From an uncultured Polaribacter sp. (GTDB taxonomy: Bacteria; Bacteroidota; Bacteroidia; Flavobacteriales; Flavobacteriaceae), in assembly GCA_913061165.1 (NCBI GenBank), contig CAJXTJ010000007.1:1-37491 (forward strand): a DNA stretch of 37,491 nt, read 5' to 3'. Under the pieces are notes generated by a model. That model had not been told where the DNA came from and did no database searches. It saw nothing but the letters and a program-made list of their open reading frames with translations. Every line of letters starts with the position of its first letter. Positions within the stretch are counted from its first letter, which is position 1. The position numbers were made by a program, and so were the translations under genes. Shown here piece after piece: positions 16,557-25,948 of this stretch.

Positions 16557-17054
16557 ATGAAAAATTTTAAATTAGTAAAAACAGTAATTTTACTTTTTGC
16601 AGTGCTTGCTTTTAGTAATTGTGAAGAGAACGGAGCGATACAATTTGTTGTTAAAGATAGTTTTCCAACTCCTATAGCCGTTTTAGGCTTAAAGGGTCAG
16701 TCATTTTATTCTAAAGAGGGTACAGCTGATATCTCAGGATTATTAGATAATAGAACTGCATTTGTTGAAGCAAACATTGAGTCTGTTCTATTAAAATTAG
16801 AAAATTATGATGGTACCTCTATTATAGGTAGCATAAAATTAACAGCAAATGAAATTGTTTTGTTAGATGAAGATGTAATATTAACTTCACTTGATTCAGA
16901 TCCTATCGCAATTCCTGAAAATTTAGGGGGTATTCTAGATGCTATAAATTCAGGTACATTAACAATTTCTTTAGAAGGCAGCACAGAGCAACCAATTGAA
17001 GATGACGATTTTATTATAGTAATTACTCCTATGGTAACTGGTACCGTTGAGTAA
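16557..17054 (+). CDS. hypothetical lipoprotein
   Basis: From ATG 16557 this is a 165-aa protein with the signal MKNFKLVKTVILLFAVLAFS followed by Cys22 (SNCEEN), so it is probably lipid-anchored and exported. The mature part is acidic, with alternating hydrophobic residues suggesting a beta-sandwich, and has no cysteine after the lipobox. It ends in an acidic run (PIEDDDF) plus a short strand. No family is recognised. A TTG at 16539 would only add six residues. The gene lies 44 bp before the exported DUF6588-like gene on the same strand, and the two probably form an operon of cell-envelope proteins. Confidence 0.75.
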   Translation: MKNFKLVKTVILLFAVLAFSNCEENGAIQFVVKDSFPTPIAVLGLKGQSFYSKEGTADISGLLDNRTAFVEANIESVLLKLENYDGTSIIGSIKLTANEIVLLDEDVILTSLDSDPIAIPENLGGILDAINSGTLTISLEGSTEQPIEDDDFIIVITPMVTGTVE

Positions 17055-17098
17055 TAAGATTTTTTTGAATAAATTTCATTAACTTAAATTTTTTGAAT

Positions 17099-18097
17099 AT
17101 GAAAAAAATAACAATATTAGTATTCGTGCTATTTAGCATGGTTTCATACGCGCAAATAGATTTAGAATCAATTTTAGAGGGTGGTGTAGCAGATGCACAA
17201 ACTTTTTTAAAAGGATATATAGAACCAGCACCAACTGGATTTGGATACGGTGTAAATGGTGGTTGGTATACTACTGCTAAAACCCATAAATTATTTGGTT
17301 TCGATATCGCAGTGATCGCAAATCTATCTATGGTCCCTAGTAGTTCAGAGACTTTTACATTTGACAATGCAGATTATCAAAACATACAATTAGATGATAA
17401 TAGCATATCTTCTGCTGAATTGCCAACATTATTTGGTTCTCAAAAATTAGCAGATAGACCTTTATTAGAGTTTTCGGATGATGATGGGAATACAATTTCA
17501 TCATCAACATTGCCCGGTTCAGGATTAGAACAGGCTATCGGTTTTAATGCCGTACCTTCTGCAATGGTTCAGTTAGGAATTGGTCTTTGGAAAAATACAG
17601 ATCTAAAGGTTCGATTCGTTCCTAAACAATCTGCACCAGAATATGAGTTCTCAACATTTGGTGTCGGAATTCAACATGATTTAAAACAATGGATTCCTTT
17701 TGTAAGAAGATTGCCATTTGATGTTTCTGCCTTAGTTGCTTGGAATGATGTAAAGTCCAAGGCTTTTTTAGATGTTAAAAATGAACCAACTCAAGCATTA
17801 GAATTCAATACCAAGACATTTTTATTTCAAATTTTAGCGTCCAAAAAATTGTCTATCTTAACTTTATACGGGGGTATTGGTTCTTCTTCTTTTGATTCTG
17901 ATGTAAATGTTATAGGAACATATATAACGAGTCAAGACTCAGAGTTTATAGATCCAATAAGTTTAAATTATACAGGTAGTTCTTTTAGGGCTAATGCAGG
18001 TTTTTCCATAAAGGTTATTGGTATAAATTTAAGTGCAGATTATACAGTGCAAGAGTTTAATACTTTGAGTGTAACTGCAGGATTTAGTATTAGGTAA
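17099..18097 (+). CDS. exported DUF6588-like protein, probably outer-membrane beta-barrel
   Basis: A 332-aa protein with a cleavable signal peptide, MKKITILVFVLFSMVSYAQ. The mature start, DLESILEGGVADAQTFLKGY, is followed by EPAPTGFGYGVNGGWYTTAK and HKLFGFDIAVIANLSMVPS. I recognise these as the DUF6588 pattern of Bacteroidetes. The C-terminal half has repeated amphipathic strands with glycine turns and ends LSVTAGFSIR. The terminal aromatic-x-basic strand is compatible with outer-membrane insertion. Function is unknown. The start is the ATG two codons into the longest frame, which opens with TTG. It follows the lipoprotein gene and ends at a strong bidirectional terminator. Confidence 0.75.
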   Translation: MKKITILVFVLFSMVSYAQIDLESILEGGVADAQTFLKGYIEPAPTGFGYGVNGGWYTTAKTHKLFGFDIAVIANLSMVPSSSETFTFDNADYQNIQLDDNSISSAELPTLFGSQKLADRPLLEFSDDDGNTISSSTLPGSGLEQAIGFNAVPSAMVQLGIGLWKNTDLKVRFVPKQSAPEYEFSTFGVGIQHDLKQWIPFVRRLPFDVSALVAWNDVKSKAFLDVKNEPTQALEFNTKTFLFQILASKKLSILTLYGGIGSSSFDSDVNVIGTYITSQDSEFIDPISLNYTGSSFRANAGFSIKVIGINLSADYTVQEFNTLSVTAGFSIR

Positions 18098-18116
18098 GCT
18101 TTATCGTAGTTTTAAA

Positions 18117-18152
18117 AAAAAAGAGAGGAATTAAATTCCTCTCTTTTTTTTT
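18117..18152. terminator. bidirectional terminator between DUF6588-like gene and gyrB
   Basis: AAGAGAGGAATT (18121-18132) and AATTCCTCTCTT (18134-18145) form a near-perfect palindrome flanked by A- and T-runs on either side. It serves both convergent genes. Confidence 0.92.
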
Positions 18153-18179
18153 AAAAACTATATTTAAATGAATTATTTA

Positions 18180-20589
<2,410 letters not shown>

Positions 20590-20614
20590 TATATTTGCTC
20601 GTAATCTATTTATA

Positions 20615-20662
20615 ATGAGAATCAACAATAACAATCGTAATTTTAATAATCCTAATTTATAG
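20615..20662 (+). CDS. Asn-rich leader peptide of the gat-aspS operon
   Basis: A 15-codon frame reading MRINNNNRNFNNPNL and then TAG: 8 of 15 codons are Asn, including four in a row (AAC AAT AAC AAT). It starts just after the promoter and stops 4 nt before the segment that competes for the downstream terminator. This is the layout of classical attenuators that sense charging of one tRNA, here tRNA(Asn). The operon behind it encodes enzymes that make Asn-tRNA(Asn), so the sensed signal and the product match. AT-rich DNA favours Asn codons, but the density, position and downstream pairing together make chance unlikely. Confidence 0.75.
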   Translation: MRINNNNRNFNNPNL

Positions 20663-20722
20663 GACGGAAGGTTGTTGTTTAAATATATAAAAAGCCTTCC
20701 AAAATTTGGAAGGCTTTTTTTT
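20624..20722 (+). promoter_or_regulatory. predicted Asn-dependent transcription attenuator
   Basis: Four pairing segments are visible. Segment 1, the Asn codons AACAATAAC (20624-20632), pairs with GTTGTTGTT (20671-20679), nine pairs with one G-U. Segment 2, GGAAGGTT (20666-20673), pairs with AGCCTTCC (20693-20700) as antiterminator. Segment 3:4 is the terminator. A ribosome stalled on the Asn codons would mask segment 1 and leave segment 2 free to capture segment 3, allowing readthrough. A ribosome that reaches the TAG at 20662 would cover segment 2 and let the terminator form. The pairings are read from the sequence; the regulatory model is inference by analogy with trp and his leaders. Confidence 0.7.
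20689..20722 (+). terminator. attenuator terminator before gatC
   Basis: AAAAAGCCTTCC (20689-20700) pairs with GGAAGGCTTTTT (20708-20719), a perfect 12-bp stem with a 7-nt loop and eight Ts (20715-20722). It lies between the leader peptide and the first structural gene, 18 nt before ATG 20741. Confidence 0.9.
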
Positions 20723-20740
20723 GAATCAAAAATTAAAGAC

Positions 20741-21004
20741 ATGAGTAAAATAATGACGGTAGACATTTTGTCTAGTATTAAAGGAGCGAAGCCATCTGAT
20801 TCGGTAAACCAATTATTTGATGTAATTAAAAACGCAAATAAGAATACTGCTCTAAATACAGTTCTTGCGAATGTTTTGTCTTTAGATGATTTAAGACCAG
20901 ATGAGGTAGTTGAGAGTTCTGCAATTGAAAAGCAAATTATAAAAGAGAACTTTCCAAGAGAGAAAAATGGTTTTTTAGTAGTTGCTAAAGTGATAGAAGA
21001 TTAA
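20741..21004 (+). CDS. gatC: divergent GatC-like subunit of Asp/Glu-tRNA amidotransferase
   Basis: An 87-aa protein. The C-terminal half fits GatC: LRPDEVVESS, then NFPREKNGFLVVAKVIE, matching the family's LR-D-V end and the closing DGFFxVPKVIE-type strand. The N-terminal half lacks the usual LARLELSEEE region and instead reads DILSSIKGAKPSDSVNQLFD. GatC normally wraps round the GatA-GatB interface and stabilises the complex. Position supports the call: it is first in the operon, one nucleotide before gatA. The longer frame from 20672 runs through the terminator hairpin, so ATG 20741 (starting MSKIMTV) is used. The GatC identity rests on the C-terminus and context. Confidence 0.7.
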   Translation: MSKIMTVDILSSIKGAKPSDSVNQLFDVIKNANKNTALNTVLANVLSLDDLRPDEVVESSAIEKQIIKENFPREKNGFLVVAKVIED

Positions 21005-21005
21005 T

Positions 21006-22400
21006 ATGGAGTCGCAAATACATAAAATTCATCAGCAACTGGTGAACAAAGAAATATCTTGTATGAGTTTGGTGCAAGAAAAATTAAATTTATTAAAACA
21101 AAATACACACAACTCTGTAAATTCTTTATTGGAAGATTCCGCTTTGGCTTCAGCTAAAAAAGTAGATGCTAAAATAGAAAACGGACAAGAAATTGGTTTG
21201 TTAGAAGGAATTCCGTTTGGAATTAAAGATGTGTACATGTTGCAAGGAACGTATACTACTGCTAGTTCAGACTTGTTAAAAAAATATAAAGCAGCGTATA
21301 CCGCAACTGCTATTCAGAAACTATTAGATGCAGGTGCAATTCCTTTGGTAAAAGAAAATTGTGATTCTTTTGGGCACGGTTCTTCATCAGAAAACACCAT
21401 TTTCGGAGCCGTAAAAAATGCTGTAAATCCAGATTTAGTTGCTGGCGGTTCTAGTGGAGGTTCTGCTGTAAATGTTGCAAAAGACAATACGGTTTTTTCA
21501 ATTGGTGGAGATACGGGTGGTTCTATTCGTCAGCCGGCAGGGTATAATAAAATTTACGGATTTAAACCCACCTACGGTAGAATTTCTAGATATGGCTTAA
21601 TGGCGTACGCTTCTTCTACAGATTGCGTTGGGCCTATTGCAAAGTCTCTTGAAGATGTGCGAATTGTCTTAAACGTGATGAGTGGAAAAGATCCAAGAGA
21701 TCAAACGAGTTATGTTTCTGAAGCGGTTTCAGCAGATTTGAAATCCTCTGGAATAAAAACAGTTGGTTATTATAAAAACTTCATCGAAAGTGATGCAATA
21801 AGCACCAAAATAAAAGCAGATTTTTTAGCAACCTTAGAAAAAATAAAAGCGAAAGGAATCGCAGTAAAAGCATTAGACTTTTTTGATGCTGATATTTTAG
21901 TTTCTACCTATTATACGCTGGCAATGGCAGAAACTGCTTCAAATTTATCTCGTTTAGACGGCACAAATTACGGCGCAAGAATAGAAGGAGTTAATTTAAA
22001 AGATACCTATTCAATTACGAGATCAGAAAATTTTTCAGAAGAAACAAAAAGAAGAGTTGTTGGTGGAAATCAAGTTTTATCGCAAGGTTTTTCAGATGAA
22101 ATTTATTTAAAAGCACAGAATTTAAGAAATCAAATATCGGCAAGATTTACAGAAGATTTCAAGGATGTAGATATTGTTTTATCTCCAGTAACTCCAGCGA
22201 TTCCTCCAAAAATAGGAGAGAGTTTGCAAGACCCTTTGGCAATGTACTTGTCAGATGCATATACGGTTGGTTTTAGTTTGGGAGGTTTGCCAGCGTTAAC
22301 AATACCAAAAGGAACTTCTACAGGCTTACAAATTACAGCAGACAAGAAAAAAGATGCGGAAGTTTTACAATTCGCTAACTTTTTAAACGAAATTTTATAA
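21006..22400 (+). CDS. gatA: Asp/Glu-tRNA amidotransferase subunit A (amidase)
   Basis: Releases ammonia from glutamine and passes it to GatB, which amidates Asp-tRNA(Asn) or Glu-tRNA(Gln). The 464-aa protein has the full amidase-signature triad: Lys74 in GIPFGIKD, the cis-Ser149 in AGGSSGGSA and the nucleophile Ser173 in DTGGSIRQPA. The conserved GFKPTYGRISRYGLMAYASS segment follows. The motif TNYGARIEG, seen in GatA and not in general amidases, is present near residue 320. It starts one nucleotide after gatC, and its stop overlaps the gatB start by one base (TAATG), so translation is probably coupled through the operon. Confidence 0.95.
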   Translation: MESQIHKIHQQLVNKEISCMSLVQEKLNLLKQNTHNSVNSLLEDSALASAKKVDAKIENGQEIGLLEGIPFGIKDVYMLQGTYTTASSDLLKKYKAAYTATAIQKLLDAGAIPLVKENCDSFGHGSSSENTIFGAVKNAVNPDLVAGGSSGGSAVNVAKDNTVFSIGGDTGGSIRQPAGYNKIYGFKPTYGRISRYGLMAYASSTDCVGPIAKSLEDVRIVLNVMSGKDPRDQTSYVSEAVSADLKSSGIKTVGYYKNFIESDAISTKIKADFLATLEKIKAKGIAVKALDFFDADILVSTYYTLAMAETASNLSRLDGTNYGARIEGVNLKDTYSITRSENFSEETKRRVVGGNQVLSQGFSDEIYLKAQNLRNQISARFTEDFKDVDIVLSPVTPAIPPKIGESLQDPLAMYLSDAYTVGFSLGGLPALTIPKGTSTGLQITADKKKDAEVLQFANFLNEIL

Positions 22401-25400
22401 TGGAATTAGCGAAAATACAGGAGGTTTTAAAAGCCCACGATTTAGAATTGATTATTGGGTTAGAAACACACGTTCGTTTAAATACAAAATCTAAACTATT
22501 TTGTTCTTGTCCGAATTTAGAATCAGAAGTTCCGAATGAAAATATCTGTGCTGTTTGTACAGGACAAATGGGCGTTTTACCGGCCATTAATAAAGAAGCA
22601 ATTACAAAAGCGATTTATTTTGGAAAAGCCGTGAATTCTTCTTTTTCAAACGAGATTACTTCTTGGGATCGTAAACATTATGAATATCCAGACAATCCTA
22701 AAAATATACAAATTACACAGTTTCACAATCCTGTAATTCCAGATGGTGAAGTTTGTTGTTATAGAAATGACGGTTCTCAATTTACGGTTTCATTAACGCA
22801 AACACATATTGAAGAAGATGCGGCTAAATTAATACATGAGAAGAAAATTTCTCTAGTAGATTTTAATAAAGCAGGTGTACCTTTAATTGAAATTGTTACA
22901 GATCCTTGTATTCGGAACATAGAGGATGCTGCTACCTATGCCCAGTACATTCAAAGAATTGTTCAGAATTTAGGTATTTCTGAAGCAAATTTAGAAAAAG
23001 GAGAGTTTAAATCTGATGTTTCTGTTTCGTTGAGAAAGATTGGTGAAGTAGTTTTAAATCCAAGAACAGAAATCAAAAATTTAAATTCTTTTAAATTTAT
23101 GGTAGAAGCGCTAATGGAAGAAATTGAGAAGCAATTAAACTACTTTACAACGCACAAAGAATTTAGGCCAGAACAAACTACAGTTTTATGGGATGCAGAC
23201 TTAAAGCAAACTAAAACCATGCGAACAAAAGAGTTTGAAGCAGACTATCGTTTTATCTCTGAGCCAGACTTACCTTTTGTTTCTATAAAAGACATTGTAG
23301 AAAGTATAAATATTGATGCAAGTGCATTGCCTTATGCAGTAGAAACGGTATTAATTAAAGGAGGTGTTTTGCCACAAGATGCAAAGTTTTTTACCGCAGA
23401 TGCCATTCGTTCTAAAATATTTATGGCGATTAATAATGTTATCCAGGATGCCTCTTTTGTTGCAAAAACATTGGTAAATAATATGGATGCAGGTGGATAT
23501 CAAAACATTCATAATGTAGCAGATTTAATTGCTATTTTTCAGTTATTTAAAGCAGATAAAATCACGTCTGTTTTGGTTCAAAATGCAATTACATCGTATT
23601 TAAAAGAACCTACTTTCGATTACAAAAAGTACTTTGATGAAAATACGATTTCTCAGGATAAAATTACAGCTGCAATTGCAACAGTAATCTTTAAAAATGA
23701 AGCAATTTCAAATGATATTAAAAAGGGAAATCAAGGAAAGGCAGGAATTCTTGTTGGTAAAGTTATTGCTATTATTGGAAAAGGAGCGTCAGGGAAAGTA
23801 ATTCGTGAGGGTGTTATAAAAGCGATTAGCGAAAAAGGAGCTATTAGCGATTCGACAATAGTAGTTAGCGAAAAGCTAGTAGCGAATAGCGAACAACTAA
23901 AAGAGAAAAGCCAAGAACCAATTGCTAAAAGTCAGCAGCCAGTTATTATCAAAGAAGAATATAGAACACATAAAATATCTGAATTATCAGAAGCATCCAT
24001 CACAGAAAAAGTAACTTTATCTGGTTGGGTTTCTAGTGTTAGAGATCACGGAGAATTGATGTTTATCGATTTAAGAGATTCAAGTACACAGATTTTTCAA
24101 GTGCGTTTAAGTAGCCAATCATTTCCTAATTTGGACGAGTTAGTAAAGTTAAAGCCAGAATCTGTCATTGCGGTTACAGGAACTGTAGTGCAAAGAAGAG
24201 AAGACGACTATAATGCGGGTTTAAGAACCGGTAAATTAGAATTAGAAACTTCTGACTTAGAGATTTTAAACCTATCTAAAACCTTACCTTTTGAAATTAA
24301 AAGAGCTTTTAAAAGTAATGAGAAAGTCCGTTTTGAATACAAGTTTTTAGACCATAGAAATGATGAGGTTCGGCGCGCAATTGTAAACAGACATAAAGTC
24401 ATAAAACTACTACGTGATATCTTAGATGAAGAGGAATTTTTAGAAATCGAAACGCCTATTTTAACTGCTGGAACAGACGAAGGAGCAAGAGAATTTATTG
24501 TACCAACAAGAAAACAGGCTGGTTCTTTTTATACATTACCACAAGCACCTCAGCAATTTAAGCAGATGTTAATGGTGGGCGGATTTGAAAAATATTTCCA
24601 AATTGCGCGTTGTTTTAGAGATGAAGATTCTCGTGGAGACCGTCAGCCAGAATTTACACAGTTAGATATTGAAATGGCGTACGCGAGTATGCAACAAATC
24701 ATTGATTTAAATACCAAAATGTTTAATGAAGTGGTACGAAAAATCTATGGTAAAAAATGGATTTTATATCCATTCGAAGTAATTACTTATAAAAATGCCA
24801 TGGATAAATACGGTTGTGATAGACCGGATTTACGTTATGGATTGCAAATGCAAGACATTACAGACATTGTTAAGGATACAACTTTTCAAGTTTTTAGCAA
24901 ACCAATCGATGCAGGTGGCATTGTAAAATGTATTAAGGTTTCTGCAAAAGAGCAAGGAAATAAAAGAATGTCTAAAGGGCAAATTGAAAACCTAACAGCA
25001 ATTGCGCAGCAAAACGGATTGGGCGGATTGGCATACATCATCGTGAATGAAAACGATTTACAATCGCCAATTATTAAGTTTTTAGGCGAAGAGATCGCAG
25101 CAAACATTATAAAAGCTACAAATTCCCAGCTTGGAGATATTGTGTTTTTCTCTGCGGCTGATTATGCAACAGCAAATAAGGCATTAGATGCGGTTCGTCA
25201 AGAAATGGGACGTATTTTAAAGTTAATCAACCCCAAAGAGTTAAGACCTGCTTGGGTTGTTGACTTCCCGATGTTTGAAAAAACAGAGGAAGGCAGATGG
25301 ACATTTACGCACAATCCTTTTTCTATGCCAGCAATCTACGACTTAGAAAAGCACATGAAGGGAGAAGAAGAAGCGATCGGAACTATTATAGCCCAGCAAT

Positions 25401-25741
25401 ACGATTTAATCTTAAACGGTTTTGAAATTGGTGGAGGTTCTGTGCGTGCACATAAATCAGAAATTCTAGAAGCAACCTATAAAAATATGGGGTATAATAA
25501 AGAAGAGATGATGAAAAGTGTTGGCACTATGCATAAAGCGTTTCAATATGGTGCACCGCCGCACGGTGGAATTGCATGGGGTGTTGACCGCTTAATGATG
25601 ATTTTAGAAAAGAAAGCATCTATTAGAGAGGTAATGGCGTTTCCGAAAACAGGTTCGTCAGAAGATTTATTATTCAATGCGCCTTCAATTTTGTCGGATA
25701 AAAAGGTAGAAGAAATGAATGTTCGCATTCTTCGAAAATAA
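22400..25741 (+). CDS. GatB-aspartyl-tRNA synthetase fusion
   Basis: One 1113-aa frame holding two full enzymes. Residues 1-480 are GatB: IIGLETHVRLNTKSK, zinc cysteines C35, C37, C50, C53, DWxRKHYEYPD-like kinase-fold segments, and a helical YqeY-type tail. Residues 521-1113 are a bacterial AspRS: OB-fold anticodon domain, motif 2 FRDEDSRGDRQPEFTQ, a GAD insertion, and motif 3 GGIAWGVDRLMM. The anticodon domain has RDHG with His550, the residue tied to non-discriminating AspRS in Pseudomonas, where E. coli has Leu. The linker (about 481-520, LVANSEQLKEKSQEPIAKSQ) is low-complexity. Asp made on tRNA(Asn) could be handed straight to the amidase. I recall bifunctional GatB/AspS entries in public annotation, so the fusion itself may be known. 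Confidence 0.93.
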   Translation: MELAKIQEVLKAHDLELIIGLETHVRLNTKSKLFCSCPNLESEVPNENICAVCTGQMGVLPAINKEAITKAIYFGKAVNSSFSNEITSWDRKHYEYPDNPKNIQITQFHNPVIPDGEVCCYRNDGSQFTVSLTQTHIEEDAAKLIHEKKISLVDFNKAGVPLIEIVTDPCIRNIEDAATYAQYIQRIVQNLGISEANLEKGEFKSDVSVSLRKIGEVVLNPRTEIKNLNSFKFMVEALMEEIEKQLNYFTTHKEFRPEQTTVLWDADLKQTKTMRTKEFEADYRFISEPDLPFVSIKDIVESINIDASALPYAVETVLIKGGVLPQDAKFFTADAIRSKIFMAINNVIQDASFVAKTLVNNMDAGGYQNIHNVADLIAIFQLFKADKITSVLVQNAITSYLKEPTFDYKKYFDENTISQDKITAAIATVIFKNEAISNDIKKGNQGKAGILVGKVIAIIGKGASGKVIREGVIKAISEKGAISDSTIVVSEKLVANSEQLKEKSQEPIAKSQQPVIIKEEYRTHKISELSEASITEKVTLSGWVSSVRDHGELMFIDLRDSSTQIFQVRLSSQSFPNLDELVKLKPESVIAVTGTVVQRREDDYNAGLRTGKLELETSDLEILNLSKTLPFEIKRAFKSNEKVRFEYKFLDHRNDEVRRAIVNRHKVIKLLRDILDEEEFLEIETPILTAGTDEGAREFIVPTRKQAGSFYTLPQAPQQFKQMLMVGGFEKYFQIARCFRDEDSRGDRQPEFTQLDIEMAYASMQQIIDLNTKMFNEVVRKIYGKKWILYPFEVITYKNAMDKYGCDRPDLRYGLQMQDITDIVKDTTFQVFSKPIDAGGIVKCIKVSAKEQGNKRMSKGQIENLTAIAQQNGLGGLAYIIVNENDLQSPIIKFLGEEIAANIIKATNSQLGDIVFFSAADYATANKALDAVRQEMGRILKLINPKELRPAWVVDFPMFEKTEEGRWTFTHNPFSMPAIYDLEKHMKGEEEAIGTIIAQQYDLILNGFEIGGGSVRAHKSEILEATYKNMGYNKEEMMKSVGTMHKAFQYGAPPHGGIAWGVDRLMMILEKKASIREVMAFPKTGSSEDLLFNAPSILSDKKVEEMNVRILRK
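23827..23892 (+). repeat. short TAGCGA repeats encoding the GatB-AspRS linker
   Basis: TAGCGA occurs five times in 66 nt (23827, 23845, 23866, 23880, 23887), exactly where the protein linker is. Related TTAGC/GCTAA strings occur in the trpE-trpG spacer. This suggests the linker derives from a former intergenic repeat captured in frame. Confidence 0.55.
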
Positions 25742-25788
25742 ATTTAAATACCTGAAACAGAAGTATCATAAATAATCTAGTATAAAGG

Positions 25789-25819
25789 TTGTATAATTTA
25801 AAAATCTAACCTATTTTTG
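25789..25819 (+). promoter_or_regulatory. promoter of the trp operon
   Basis: TTG (25789-25791), a 20-nt spacer and TATTTTTG (25812-25819) match the consensus at ideal spacing. The transcript start is expected around 25823, only about 4 nt before the leader-peptide ATG. Confidence 0.75.
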
Positions 25820-25826
25820 TTCCAGT

Positions 25827-25877
25827 ATGAGTATAACAACAAAAAATACATGGTGGTGGAACTCTCTTAATTCATAA
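25827..25877 (+). CDS. trpL: Trp leader peptide
   Basis: A 16-codon frame, MSITTKNTWWWNSLNS then TAA, with three consecutive TGG codons (25851-25859). Trp is the rarest residue, so three in a row right before a terminator and trpE is a near-certain trp attenuator leader. The 5' end is almost leaderless. Translation speed through the TGG run would report Trp-tRNA(Trp) supply. Confidence 0.9.
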   Translation: MSITTKNTWWWNSLNS

Positions 25878-25936
25878 GTGAGAACTAATCCTATATTTAA
25901 AATATAAAAAAGGCTTATCTCACGATAAGCCTTTTT
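25862..25936 (+). promoter_or_regulatory. trp operon attenuator
   Basis: Hairpin 1:2: CTCTCTTA (25862-25869) with TAAGTGAG (25875-25882), one mismatch, starting 2 nt after the TGG run. Antiterminator 2:3: GTGAGA (25878-25883) with TCTCAC (25918-25923). Terminator 3:4: 25907-25919 with 25924-25936. A ribosome stalled on TGG would block the left arm of 1:2 and release GTGAGA to break the terminator. A ribosome at the stop codon (25875-25877) would cover segment 2 and let termination proceed. Confidence 0.85.
25907..25936 (+). terminator. trp attenuator terminator
   Basis: AAAAAGGCTTATC and GATAAGCCTTTTT form a perfect 13-bp stem with loop TCAC, ending in five Ts, 12 nt before the trpE start. 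It is also the first intrinsic terminator met by transcripts leaving the GatB-AspRS gene. Confidence 0.92.
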
Positions 25937-25948
25937 CAATTCTATAAA

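Noticed and set aside
20672-20740. Upstream 23-residue extension of the GatC-like protein
   Set aside because: It would read through the attenuator terminator stem and T-run; homology begins after ATG 20741.
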